Source of the DNA: DATHVI01 sp035461385
GTDB lineage: Bacteria; Actinomycetota; Thermoleophilia; Solirubrobacterales; 70-9
Assembly: GCA_035461385.1 (NCBI GenBank)
Contig: DATHVI010000160.1
Location: 1-32,876 of the forward strand
DNA: 32,876 nt
Direction of reading: 5' to 3'
Below the pieces are notes generated by a model. That model was given only the letters and a program-made list of their open reading frames with translations, searched no databases and was not told where the DNA came from. The translations under genes and the position numbers were made by a program. Shown piece after piece: positions 14,887 through 22,620 of the stretch. Position 1 is the stretch's first letter; every line of letters starts with the position of its first letter.

Positions 14887-17800
14887 CTACGCCGCGAGCG
14901 CCTTCGGACCGAGCAGCTGATCGAGCTCCGCCCGCAGGGCCGCCGACGCCGCGATCCGGAACTCGGGGCCGAAGCGGAGCCGGCGCGTTCCGTCGCGGGT
15001 CTGCATCTCGAGCAGGACGTCGGTCTCGCCGGGGAAGCTCTCGAAGACGTGCTTGAGCTCGTCGACGAGACCGGGGGCGAACCGGGCGGCGTCGATCCGG
15101 AGTACGAACGGCTGCCGCCCGGCCTCGACGAGGCGGCGGGCCTTGGCGAGCTCATCGTCGGAGGGCTCGAAGACCTGCGACTCGTGAACGACGAGGCTCA
15201 TCTCGCCACGGCCCTTGTGGTCGACCCGGCCGCGGACGACGACGATGCGGTCGACCTCGATCGGCGCCGCCGCATCCGAGGCGGCGTCGCGGACGAACAG
15301 TTCGAGCCGCCCCTCGAGGTCGTCGAGGCTGGCGAACATCACGTAGGCGCCGCTCCGCGTCCGCACCCGCTTCGCCTCGGCGACGATCCCGCCGACCGTG
15401 ATCCAGGCGCCGTCCTGCTTGTCGGCGACCGCCGCGAGCGAGCAGTCGACGCGCGCCGCGAGCGCGTCGCGGACCTCGCTCAGCGGATGGTCGGAGAGGA
15501 AGGTGCCGAGGGTTTCCTTCTCGAGCCGGAGCAGCTCGCGCTGGTCGAACTCATCGGCCGGCACCGGGCGGTGTGCCGGCGTCGCCTCAGCGCTCTCCCC
15601 CACCCCACCCCCGTCGAGGTCGAAGATCGAGCCCTGGCCCCGGCGCGAGTCCTCCTGCGCCTGCTGGCCGCTCGCCTGGGCTTGGGCGAGGACCTCGAGC
15701 ATGCCCTTGCGCGGGGCGCCGGTCGAGTCGAGCGCGCCGCACTTGATCAGGCACTCGATCGCGCGCTTGTTGACGGCGCGGGCGTCGACCCGCTCGCAGA
15801 AGTCCCAGATCGAGGTGAACGGACCGCTCGCGCGCGCGGCGATGATCGCCTCGACCGCGGCGTGGCCGACGTTCTTGACCGCGTCGAGCCCGAACCGGAT
15901 CGAGTTGCCGGCGACGACGAATCCGTGCTCGGACGTGTTGACGTCGGGCGGCAGGACCTCGATCCCCATCGCCTCGCAGCGGTTGACGAAGAACGGGACC
16001 TTGTCCTTGGTCGACATCACCGAGGAGATCACCGCCGCCATGTACTCGGCGGGGTAGTTCGCCTTCAGGTACGCGGTCCGGTAGGCGATCAGCGCGTAGC
16101 AGGCCGCGTGCGACTTGTTGAACGAATAGTCGGCGGCCGCGGTCATCAGCGACCAGAGATCGCGGGCGACCGTCGGGCTCGTCCCCGAGTCGGTGAGCCC
16201 CTGGAGGAACTTCCCCTCCATTCGCGCCATCAGGTCGCGCTTCTTCTTTCCGACCGCCTTGCGCAGGTCGTCGGCCTCGGCGGGGCTGAAGCCGGCCATC
16301 TGCTTGGCGATCTCCATCAGCTGCTCCTGGTAGATGCAGCAGCCGTACGTCTCCTCGGTGATCGAGCGCAGGCGCTCGTCGGGGTAGGTGACCGACGAGG
16401 GGTCGCGCTTGCCGCGGGCGTAGTCGGCGATGAACCGCATCGCGCCGGGCCGGTAGAGCGCCCCGATCGCGACGATGTCCTTGAACTCGGACGGGCGGAT
16501 CTGCCGAAGCGCCTCGCGCATCCCCTCGGACTCGAGTTGGAACACGCCGATCGAGTCGCCCCGGGCGAGCATCTCGTAGGTCTTCGCGTCGTCGAGCGGA
16601 ATCGACTGCATGTCGACCTCGACCCCGCGCGAGCGGCGGATGATCTCGACCGCGTCCTCGATCACGTCGAGGTTGCGCAAGCCGAGAAAGTCCATCTTCA
16701 GGAGGCCGATCTCCTCGATCGGGCCCATCGAGTACTGGGTGACGACCTTGTAGGCGCGCTGGGGCTTGCCGTTCTCGCCCTTCTCCGCCGGGGCGCTGCG
16801 GTCCTCGGCGAGCTGGAGCGGGACGATCTCGTCGAGGGGCCGATCGGCGATCACCACCGCCGCGGCGTGAATCGAGTTGTTGCGGACGATCCCCTCGAGG
16901 CCGCGGGCGACGTCGAGGATCCGCTTCGCGTCGGCGTCGGAGTCGTAGGCGCGCTTCAGCTCCTCGCCGGGTCGCAGACAGTCGTCGAAGCTCGGGCTGC
17001 GGCCCATGATCGGCTCCGGGATCAGCTTCGCGACCCGGTCGCCGGTGCCGTAGTCGTAGCCGAGCACGCGGGCGGCGTCGCGGGTAGCGGCGCGCGGCGC
17101 CATCTTGCCGAAGGTGATGATCTGGGCGACCGACTCACGCCCGTACTTCTCGGCCACGTAGCGGATCACCCGCTCGCGCCCGCGGACCGAGAAGTCGATG
17201 TCGATGTCGGGCATCGACTTGCGGGCCGGGTTGAGGAAGCGCTCGAACAGGAGGTCGTTGGCGAGCGGGTCGATGTCGGTGATGTCGAGCGCGTAGGCGA
17301 CGATCGAGCCGGCTGCCGATCCGCGGCCGGGACCGACCGCGATCCCGCTCTCCTTCGCGAACCGGACGAAGTCCCAGACGATCAGGAAGTAGGACTCGAA
17401 GCCCATCTCGCCGATCACCCCGAGCTCCATCTCGAGCCGCCGTGAGGCCGCGGCGGGGATCGGGTCCCCGTAACGACGGCGCAGGCCCTCGAACGCGAGT
17501 CGGCGCAGCATCTCGGGCGGCTCCTCGCCGTCCGGGGTCGGGAACCGCGGCAGCAGCAGATTGCCCAGCTCGAGGTCGAGCTGGCATCGCTCGGCGACCT
17601 CGAGCGTCGTTGTGACCGCTCCCGGCCAGGCGGAGAACGACTCGGCCATCTCCTCGGCGCTCTTGAGGAAGAACTCGTTCGTGTCGAAGGTCAGCTTCGG
17701 CTGCTCGAGGGTCGACTTCGTCTGCACGCAGAGCAGCGCCGCATGGTTCGAGTAGTCCTCGCGGCGCAGGTAGTGGACGTCGGCGGTCGCGACCAGCGGC

Positions 17801-18402
17801 CGGCCGAGCTCGCGGGCGCAGCGGGCGATGCCTTCGTTCGCCTTCGCCTGCGCCGCGATCCCGTTCTCCTGGATCTCGAAGTAGACGTCGTCGGCGCCGA
17901 ACACCTGGACGAGGTCGTCGAGGTGTGCGCGGGCGTCGTCCGGCCGGTCCTCGACGAGGCGGCGGCAGAAGCGCGACTGCAGGCACCCGGTGAGCGCGAT
18001 CACGCCCTCGGCGTGACGCTCGAGCACTTCCATGTCGACGCTTGCCTTGCCGCGCTGGAAGCCCTCGAGGAAGCCGGCGGAGGTGAGCTTGACGAGGTTG
18101 CGGAAGCCGGCGTCGGAGGCGGCGAGCAGGGTGAGGTGGTTGCGCTCGGCCCGGCCCTCGGCACGGCGATCGTCGACGAGGTAGGCCTCGAGGCCGAGGA
18201 TCGGCTTGACGCCGTTCGCGCGGCAGGCCTTGTAGTGCTCGACGGCGCCGTTCATCACCCCGTGGTCGGTGATCCCGAGGGCTGGCATGCCGAGCTCGGC
18301 GGCGCGCGCCGCCATCGCGTCGATCTTGCACGCGCCGTCGAGCAGCGAGTACTCGCTGTGGACGTGGAGGTGGGCGACCGCGGCGGGCACGAGCGCCATC
18401 AT
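14887..18402 (-). CDS. dnaE: DNA polymerase III alpha subunit
   Basis: 1171 residues; the replicative polymerase. The N-terminal PHP domain starts VAHLHVHSEYSLLDGACKI and keeps ITDHGVMNG, CLQSRF, YFEIQENG and VATADVHYL, so its metal ligands look intact, unlike in E. coli. The catalytic palm follows: GPGRGSAAGSIVAYALDITDIDPL, then PDIDIDFSVRGRERVI with the Asp pair. Further on are YQEQLMEIAKQMAGFS and SFNKSHAACYALIAYRTAYLKANYPAEY. The C-terminal part has an OB fold (ITVGGIVAEAKRVRTRSGAYVMFASLDD). Two adjacent ATGs (18402, 18399) follow GGTGG; an ATG at 18423 is also open. Length is normal for DnaE1. Confidence 0.97.
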   Translation of the reverse strand: MMALVPAAVAHLHVHSEYSLLDGACKIDAMAARAAELGMPALGITDHGVMNGAVEHYKACRANGVKPILGLEAYLVDDRRAEGRAERNHLTLLAASDAGFRNLVKLTSAGFLEGFQRGKASVDMEVLERHAEGVIALTGCLQSRFCRRLVEDRPDDARAHLDDLVQVFGADDVYFEIQENGIAAQAKANEGIARCARELGRPLVATADVHYLRREDYSNHAALLCVQTKSTLEQPKLTFDTNEFFLKSAEEMAESFSAWPGAVTTTLEVAERCQLDLELGNLLLPRFPTPDGEEPPEMLRRLAFEGLRRRYGDPIPAAASRRLEMELGVIGEMGFESYFLIVWDFVRFAKESGIAVGPGRGSAAGSIVAYALDITDIDPLANDLLFERFLNPARKSMPDIDIDFSVRGRERVIRYVAEKYGRESVAQIITFGKMAPRAATRDAARVLGYDYGTGDRVAKLIPEPIMGRSPSFDDCLRPGEELKRAYDSDADAKRILDVARGLEGIVRNNSIHAAAVVIADRPLDEIVPLQLAEDRSAPAEKGENGKPQRAYKVVTQYSMGPIEEIGLLKMDFLGLRNLDVIEDAVEIIRRSRGVEVDMQSIPLDDAKTYEMLARGDSIGVFQLESEGMREALRQIRPSEFKDIVAIGALYRPGAMRFIADYARGKRDPSSVTYPDERLRSITEETYGCCIYQEQLMEIAKQMAGFSPAEADDLRKAVGKKKRDLMARMEGKFLQGLTDSGTSPTVARDLWSLMTAAADYSFNKSHAACYALIAYRTAYLKANYPAEYMAAVISSVMSTKDKVPFFVNRCEAMGIEVLPPDVNTSEHGFVVAGNSIRFGLDAVKNVGHAAVEAIIAARASGPFTSIWDFCERVDARAVNKRAIECLIKCGALDSTGAPRKGMLEVLAQAQASGQQAQEDSRRGQGSIFDLDGGGVGESAEATPAHRPVPADEFDQRELLRLEKETLGTFLSDHPLSEVRDALAARVDCSLAAVADKQDGAWITVGGIVAEAKRVRTRSGAYVMFASLDDLEGRLELFVRDAASDAAAPIEVDRIVVVRGRVDHKGRGEMSLVVHESQVFEPSDDELAKARRLVEAGRQPFVLRIDAARFAPGLVDELKHVFESFPGETDVLLEMQTRDGTRRLRFGPEFRIAASAALRAELDQLLGPKALAA

Positions 18403-18582
18403 GGCAACCACCGATGACGACATCGGGGGGCCGGAAAGGCGGTTCCCGGGTCTTGCGCGATTCGGCTCGACCGTCGCTCGCCGGTCTGAGAGATGCTCCA
18501 GGTCAGCGGCCGAAAGGGGCGCGCAGCAGCCCCCCGAGAGCAGGTAGTCCCCCGCCCCCGCGGAGCCGACTGGTCGATCGAC

Positions 18583-18588
18583 TAGCTT
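18583..18588 (+). promoter_or_regulatory. -10-like TAGCTT just before the GGDEF gene
   Basis: TAGCTT ends eight bases before the GTG of the GGDEF protein, and that GTG has no Shine-Dalgarno. The spacing fits a leaderless transcript starting at or next to the start codon. No clear -35 is seen. Confidence 0.35.
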
Positions 18589-18596
18589 GCCGCGTA

Positions 18597-19523
18597 GTGC
18601 ACGAGGAGCTGGGGTCGGCCGGCTCGCGGCCGCAAGATCGGGACGAGCTCGCTAAGGCGTGGCTCGTGCGGCTGATCGAGAACACCGCCGCGGCCGAGGT
18701 CGGCGAGCTGCCGCTGGCCTGGGTCGCACGGGAGGCCTCGCCGCTGATCGCCGAGATCCTCGCCATCCTCGAGCGCCCGGCGGGCGCCGCCGAGCGCGCC
18801 CTCGAGCGGTCCGGGCCGAGCCGCCTCGCGCGCCTCGCGCGCCTGCGCCGCGGCCCCGATGCACCGGAGCGGATCCCCCGCGACCTCGCCGCGCTCCAGG
18901 GGCTGCTGATCGACTGCCTGCTCAGCGAGACGCGGGAACGCGGCCCCGACGAGCTGTCGACCGCGGTCGGGCGGCTGACCGAGGTCTTCGGGGCGATCCA
19001 GGGCGAGGTGACGCGGTCGCTGGTCGAGGAGCGAACCGGCGGCGCGGCCCCCGATCCGCTCACCGGGCTGGCCGGAGCGCCCCAGTTCGCGGAATCGGCA
19101 CGAATCCTGATCGCGGAGCAGCGGCGCTACGGCCACCCGTTCTCGATCGCGCTGATCGACATCGACGGCCTCGACCGCGTCAACGAGGCCTACGGGCGGC
19201 GCGCCGGCGACCGCATGCTGGCGGCTGTCGCCCGCGTCGTCGCCCGCCAGGTGCGAGAGATCGACCAGGCGTTCCGGACCGGCGACGACGAGCTCTGCGT
19301 GGTCGCTCCGCACCAGGAGGCGCTGGGCGTCGCGCTGCTCGGCAAACGGCTCGTCGAGCTGCTGGCGAGCGCGCAGCTCGCCGACGGGCCGCGGGTGGCG
19401 ATCTCGGTCGGCGTCGCGAGTTGCCCCCGTCACGGCGACAGCCCGGAGCGCCTCCTCGACGCCGCCGAGCAGGCGAGCTACGCCGCCCGGGCGGCCGGGA
19501 GCGGGGTCGAGGTGGCCGGCTGA
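18597..19523 (+). CDS. GGDEF-domain protein with degenerate active site and intact I-site
   Basis: 308 residues from GTG. The N-terminal half (1-145) is helical with no recognised sensor domain and no membrane segment, so it should be cytoplasmic. The GGDEF domain (about 150-305) begins DPLTGL (153-158), with FSIALIDIDGLDRVNEAYG and VAISVGVASCPRHGDSPERLLDAAEQA. The signature is changed from GGDEF to GDDEL (229-233). The inhibitory RxxD site is present at 220-223, exactly five residues before it. Diguanylate cyclases make c-di-GMP; the altered motif suggests weak or no activity, while the kept I-site could still bind c-di-GMP, making this a possible effector. Two MerR-type regulators and an HD-GYP phosphodiesterase follow on the same strand. 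The upstream frame stays open, so a longer form cannot be excluded. Confidence 0.85.
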   Translation: MHEELGSAGSRPQDRDELAKAWLVRLIENTAAAEVGELPLAWVAREASPLIAEILAILERPAGAAERALERSGPSRLARLARLRRGPDAPERIPRDLAALQGLLIDCLLSETRERGPDELSTAVGRLTEVFGAIQGEVTRSLVEERTGGAAPDPLTGLAGAPQFAESARILIAEQRRYGHPFSIALIDIDGLDRVNEAYGRRAGDRMLAAVARVVARQVREIDQAFRTGDDELCVVAPHQEALGVALLGKRLVELLASAQLADGPRVAISVGVASCPRHGDSPERLLDAAEQASYAARAAGSGVEVAG

Positions 19524-19549
19524 CCGGCCCGCGCGGCTGCGCAGGATCG

Positions 19550-19586
19550 GTGCAAGATCGCTGACGAACGGCCGCAGACCTTGCAC
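19550..19586 (+). promoter_or_regulatory. Operator-like inverted repeat GTGCAAG-N23-CTTGCAC before the MerR gene
   Basis: GTGCAAG (19550-19556) and CTTGCAC (19580-19586) are perfect inverted repeats. The right arm overlaps TTGCAC, which with TGAGAT 18 bp later could be the -35 and -10 of a promoter for the MerR gene. The core GCAAG-N23-CTTGC recurs at exactly the same spacing before the BldC-like gene about 1 kb downstream. Confidence 0.5.
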
Positions 19587-19647
19587 TCGGCTGCCCAAAC
19601 ATGCTGAGATCTGACCCACGGCCCGCCCGGCGCGGGCGAGCGAGACG

Positions 19648-20469
19648 ATGGGCGGCATCAGGATCAACGCGGCGGCCGAGCTCCTCGGCGTGAGCCCGAG
19701 CACGCTTCGCAGCTGGGAGCGGCGCCTCGGCTATCCGCACCCGCAGCGCACGCCGGGCAACCACCGGCTCTACGAGCTCGGCGAGCTCGAGGCGCTGCGC
19801 GAGGCGCTGCGCGAGGCGCCGAACATCTCGAGCGCGATCGAGATCGCCCGCCGTCGCGGCCGGGGTCCGGCGTCGCCGGCGCGGCTGCTGGCCGCCTTCG
19901 ATCGCTTCGACGAGGTCGGAGCCGACCGCGAGCTCGAGGAGAGCCTCGCGGTGCGGTCGGTTGAGCGGACGGTGAGCGAGGTCCTCCTTCCCGCCCTCGA
20001 CGTCGCCGCCGAGCGACCCGGGATGGAGGCCGAGCTCGAGCACGCGTGCCGCTGGGCGACAGGTTGGCTTCACCGAGCGCGCCGGCTCGCCCCGGCCGCG
20101 AGCCGCGACGAGGGCGTGCTGCTGCTCGACTCCGGGCCGGCGCTCGGGGTCGAGGCGGTCTACGTGCAGGCGCTCGAGCTCTCGCTCCGTCGCGCCGGGC
20201 TGCGCGTCCTCCTGCTCTCCGCGAGGCTCGCCGACCGGCGGTTCCGCAACGCGCTGCGCGCGTTGCGTCCGGTCGCCGTGGTGATCTGCGGGACAGATGC
20301 GCGCCTCGACGTCCTCGCCGGGCCGCTGCGGCGGATCCGCGCCGACTCGCACTGGCCCCCGCGGCTGCTCGCCTATCGGGCCGCGCGGCTGGTCTCGGGT
20401 CGCCAGGGCCTGGTCTCGCTCGGCGACGACCCGGCGGCGGCGACCACGGCGCTGCTCGAGCAGATCTGA
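19648..20469 (+). CDS. MerR-family regulator with a degenerate cobalamin-binding-like C-terminus
   Basis: 273 residues. The MerR helix-turn-helix and wing are at 1-60: INAAAELLGVSPSTLRSWERRLGYPHPQRTPGNHRLY. The C-terminal two-thirds follows the CarH/LitR layout: a helical bundle (about 75-145), then a Rossmann-like part with GVLLLDSGPALGVEAVYVQALELSLRRAGLRVLLLS. In CarH-type proteins a conserved Trp lies before a Glu-His pair, and a His in the next segment ligates cobalt. Here Glu-His is kept (131-132), but the Trp position is not obvious and the His-containing motif is replaced by SGPALGVEA. It therefore probably does not bind B12 in the usual way. An inverted repeat that may be its operator lies just upstream. 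Confidence 0.85.
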   Translation: MGGIRINAAAELLGVSPSTLRSWERRLGYPHPQRTPGNHRLYELGELEALREALREAPNISSAIEIARRRGRGPASPARLLAAFDRFDEVGADRELEESLAVRSVERTVSEVLLPALDVAAERPGMEAELEHACRWATGWLHRARRLAPAASRDEGVLLLDSGPALGVEAVYVQALELSLRRAGLRVLLLSARLADRRFRNALRALRPVAVVICGTDARLDVLAGPLRRIRADSHWPPRLLAYRAARLVSGRQGLVSLGDDPAAATTALLEQI

Positions 20470-20549
20470 GCCGGGACGCGCCGCGGCGGCGGAATCGACG
20501 GCGGCAGTTCGGCCGGCGCGAGGACGCGGACGCACGCCTCGTTGCACCC

Positions 20550-20588
20550 TGCGCAAGTCGCACAGGTTCCGGCGGGCGAACTTGCGCA
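20550..20588 (+). promoter_or_regulatory. Operator-like inverted repeat TGCGCAAGT-N21-ACTTGCGCA
   Basis: A perfect 9-bp inverted repeat, TGCGCAAGT (20550-20558) and ACTTGCGCA (20580-20588), in the 234-bp gap before the BldC-like gene. Written as GCAAG-N23-CTTGC it has the same core and spacing as the repeat before the MerR gene, suggesting that one dimeric regulator reads both. Confidence 0.5.
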
Positions 20589-20655
20589 TAGCTTCGCGGC
20601 CTCGGCCGTCGGGGTTGCCGGGCTTCGCGGAGCGGTCTACGAACTGTGCGGATGC

Positions 20656-20685
20656 TGCAAGTTCCCGCGAGTTTCGCAGGGGTTT
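20656..20685 (+). promoter_or_regulatory. Phased direct repeats just upstream of the BldC-like gene
   Basis: TGCAAGTTCCC is followed by GCGAGTTTCGC, placing AGTT at 20660 and 20670, with GGTT at 20681. BldC is known to bind direct repeats head-to-tail as a multimer, so this could be an autoregulatory site. The match is by eye and short. Confidence 0.35.
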
Positions 20686-20703
20686 CAACGGTCAGGAGAA
20701 CCA

Positions 20704-20934
20704 ATGGAGGAAACGAACAGGCTTCTCAACATCGGCGAGGCGGCAGGGCACCTCGGGGTCAGCGCCGCCTCGCTCCGCAAGTGGTCGGACCAGGGGCTGG
20801 TGCCCGTCTACCGCACGCCGGGCGGGCAGCGGCGCTACTCGCTCGCCGACCTCGACGAGTTCATCGCCTCGATGCGCCAGCCGGCGACCGCGGTGCCGCG
20901 GTACGGGCGAAACGTTGATTCGATTCGGGGCTGA
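20704..20934 (+). CDS. BldC-like single-domain MerR-type DNA-binding protein
   Basis: 76 residues, essentially one helix-turn-helix with wing: LLNIGEAAGHLGVSAASLRKW, then SDQGLVPVYRTPGGQRRYSLADLDEFI, and a short tail. There is no dimerisation helix or effector domain, as in BldC and excisionase-like proteins. BldC in Streptomyces controls entry into development and binds direct repeats cooperatively. The start is well supported: AGGAG lies five bases before the ATG. Upstream DNA holds both an inverted repeat shared with the MerR gene and phased direct repeats. The HD-GYP gene begins 51 bp downstream and may be co-transcribed. The BldC resemblance is at domain level; orthology is not established. 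Confidence 0.88.
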   Translation: MEETNRLLNIGEAAGHLGVSAASLRKWSDQGLVPVYRTPGGQRRYSLADLDEFIASMRQPATAVPRYGRNVDSIRG

Positions 20935-20985
20935 AGCCGCCGGTTCCGGCCTCGACGAGAGGCTGCTGCCGCTGCTGCTGATCCG

Positions 20986-22404
20986 ATGATCCGAGCGCGT
21001 CCTTCGAGATTCGCCGTCGCCGCGATGGCCGTCGCCCTCGCCGGGGCGATCGCCGCCGGCGTGGCCCTCGCGCCGCGCAGCGAATGGGACCCGCTGCTGC
21101 TGGCGACGTTGCTCGCGCTGTCGGTCGCGAGCGACATGGTCGCGATCGAGACCCGCATCCACCGGGTCCTCGTCTCGGCGAGCTTCCTCGCGATCGTCAC
21201 CGCCACGGTGCTGCTCGGGGCCACCGCCGGGGCGGTGATCGGCGTGCTGACGATCGTCGCCGGCTGGGCGCGAAAGCGCTACCAGCCCGACGACCTGCTG
21301 ATCAACCTCGTCACCTACGCCTGGTTCCCGCTCCTCGGCGGGCTCGCCTTCGCCGAGGTGACCGAGGCGGCCGGGGTCGGCGCCGACGATCCCGTCTACT
21401 ACCTCTACGTCCTCGCCCTCTTCGTCGGCGCCCTCGCCGTCGACTTCCTGTTCATCGCCGGCTACGGCTCCTACGTCGAGCGCTCGCGCTTCGCGACCAA
21501 GGTCAGGCGCGGCTTCCTGCCGGTGCTGCCATCGGAGCTCGCGGCCGCGATGCTCGTGCTCGGCTTCGTCTACGCACACGACCGGATCGGCGATCCGGCG
21601 CTGGTCCTGTTCGCGATCCTGATCGTCATCTTCCAGACCCTCGTCCGGGCGCTGCTCGTCTCCCAGGATCGCGCCGACGAGCTCGAGATGCGGGCGCGCC
21701 AGCTCGCCGGGTTCCAGATGGCGCTGCTGTCGGCGCTCGTCCGCACGCTCGACCTCCGCGACCGGATGACCGCGCGCCACTCGGCCGCGGTCGCTCGCTA
21801 CGCCCGCGCGGTCGCCTCCCACGTCGAGATGTCGAAGGAGGATCAGGAGCTCGTCCACACCGCCGGGCTGCTCCACGACATCGGCAAGTTCGTGCTTCCG
21901 GACTCGATCCTCAAGGGCGGCCGCCGGCCGCTGACCGACGCGGAGTGGAAGCAGATCCGCCGCCACCCGACCGAGGGGGCGAGGATCGTCAGCAAGATCG
22001 ACGGCTACGCTCCGATCGGGGAGGTCATCCACGCTCATCACGAGCGAATCGACGGCAAAGGCTATCCGCGGGGCCTGCGCGAAGAGGAGATCCCGGCGCT
22101 GGCGCGGATCATCGCCGTCGTCGACACCTACGACGTGCTCACCGCGCGCGACTCCTACCGCGAGCCGGTGAGCTCCTACGAGGCGATGATCGAGCTCCGC
22201 CGCGTCGCCGGAACCCAGCTCGACGCGCGGTTCGTCGAGGCCCTCGCCGAGGTGCTCGCCGACAAGGACCTCGCCTACCGCCACGGCGAAGACGTCGACT
22301 TCGAGCAGGAGCTCGCGATCGACAAGCGGATCCACGACTACGTGTCCGCGACCACGCCCCGGCTCTCGGTCGAGGCCGGCCTTACGCCCGACCGCGACCG
22401 CTGA
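20986..22404 (+). CDS. Membrane HD-GYP protein, probable c-di-GMP phosphodiesterase
   Basis: 472 residues. The N-terminal half (about 8-230) has roughly six to eight hydrophobic segments with short loops, like an integral membrane sensor. A linker (DRADELEMRARQL) leads to the HD-GYP domain (about 245-430). Metal and signature residues are present: ARHSAAVARYA, LLHDIGKFVLP (His297-Asp298), RRHPTEGARI, HHERIDGKGYPRGL (351-364) and VVDTYDVLTARDSYR. HD-GYP enzymes hydrolyse c-di-GMP, some also other cyclic dinucleotides. The complete motif suggests activity. It shares a strand and neighbourhood with the degenerate GGDEF protein and two MerR-type regulators. No clear Shine-Dalgarno precedes the ATG, and 51 bp separate it from the BldC-like gene. 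Confidence 0.92.
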   Translation: MIRARPSRFAVAAMAVALAGAIAAGVALAPRSEWDPLLLATLLALSVASDMVAIETRIHRVLVSASFLAIVTATVLLGATAGAVIGVLTIVAGWARKRYQPDDLLINLVTYAWFPLLGGLAFAEVTEAAGVGADDPVYYLYVLALFVGALAVDFLFIAGYGSYVERSRFATKVRRGFLPVLPSELAAAMLVLGFVYAHDRIGDPALVLFAILIVIFQTLVRALLVSQDRADELEMRARQLAGFQMALLSALVRTLDLRDRMTARHSAAVARYARAVASHVEMSKEDQELVHTAGLLHDIGKFVLPDSILKGGRRPLTDAEWKQIRRHPTEGARIVSKIDGYAPIGEVIHAHHERIDGKGYPRGLREEEIPALARIIAVVDTYDVLTARDSYREPVSSYEAMIELRRVAGTQLDARFVEALAEVLADKDLAYRHGEDVDFEQELAIDKRIHDYVSATTPRLSVEAGLTPDRDR

Positions 22405-22476
22405 GCAGCGCCCCGGCGGGGTGCCGCCGGGCAAGACCAGCTACCTCCGTGCGCGCCGCGGCGCACGGCCGAGGGG

Positions 22477-22508
22477 CGAAACGAAAACGAGGGCCGTCAA
22501 GCCCTCGT
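22477..22508 (-). terminator. Intrinsic terminator reading on the minus strand
   Basis: ACGAGGGC (22487-22494), a six-base loop and GCCCTCGT (22501-22508) form a perfect 8-bp stem. On the minus strand the stem is followed by TTTTCGTTTCG, a classic U-rich tail that is rare in DNA this GC-rich. On the plus strand the tail is not T-rich, although the hairpin may still help end the HD-GYP transcript. Confidence 0.7.
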
Positions 22509-22589
22509 GATCTCTCAATCTATGTCAACCCCTGCGAAAGCCCATTAGCTGGTCCTCCCTCCATCAAGTTGGTGGTGGTTGGATCTCGC
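22478..22589 (-). ncRNA. Candidate small RNA of about 110 nt
   Basis: The 317-bp gap between the HD-GYP and MFS genes is AT-richer than its surroundings and has a good minus-strand terminator, yet no protein gene lies upstream of it on that strand. A -10-like TGTAGACT (TAGACT complement at 22596-22601) would start a transcript near 22589. The RNA would contain a C-rich stretch (CCAACCACCACCAAC) and a G-rich, Shine-Dalgarno-like stretch (GGAGGGAGGACC), which could pair with each other or with mRNAs. It also contains a six-codon frame with a well-spaced ribosome site. I do not recognise a known RNA family. The rest of the gap holds only the repeats noted beside it. Confidence 0.45.
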
Positions 22590-22595
22590 ATTCAC

Positions 22596-22620
22596 AGTCT
22601 ACACGAACTTGCCTGAACTT
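22596..22620 (-). promoter_or_regulatory. Promoter-like element with 10-bp-phased AAGTTC repeats
   Basis: On the minus strand AAGTTCAGGC is followed by AAGTTCGTGT and then AGACT, giving two AAGTTC hexamers exactly 10 bp apart (plus-strand GAACTT at 22605 and 22615) leading into an extended -10-like TGTAGACT. A further plus-strand TAGTTT at 22626 lies close by. The layout resembles a site for a BldC-like protein placed on the promoter of the candidate RNA. Confidence 0.4.

Noticed and set aside
15049..17445. A nearly 800-codon open frame on the + strand inside dnaE
   Set aside because: The opposite strand encodes an unmistakable DnaE with all motifs; the antisense translation is low-complexity and matches nothing.
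20692..22434. A 580-codon minus-strand frame over the BldC-like and HD-GYP genes
   Set aside because: Both + strand genes have clear family motifs; this frame is rich in Asp/Arg/Val and has no recognisable domain.
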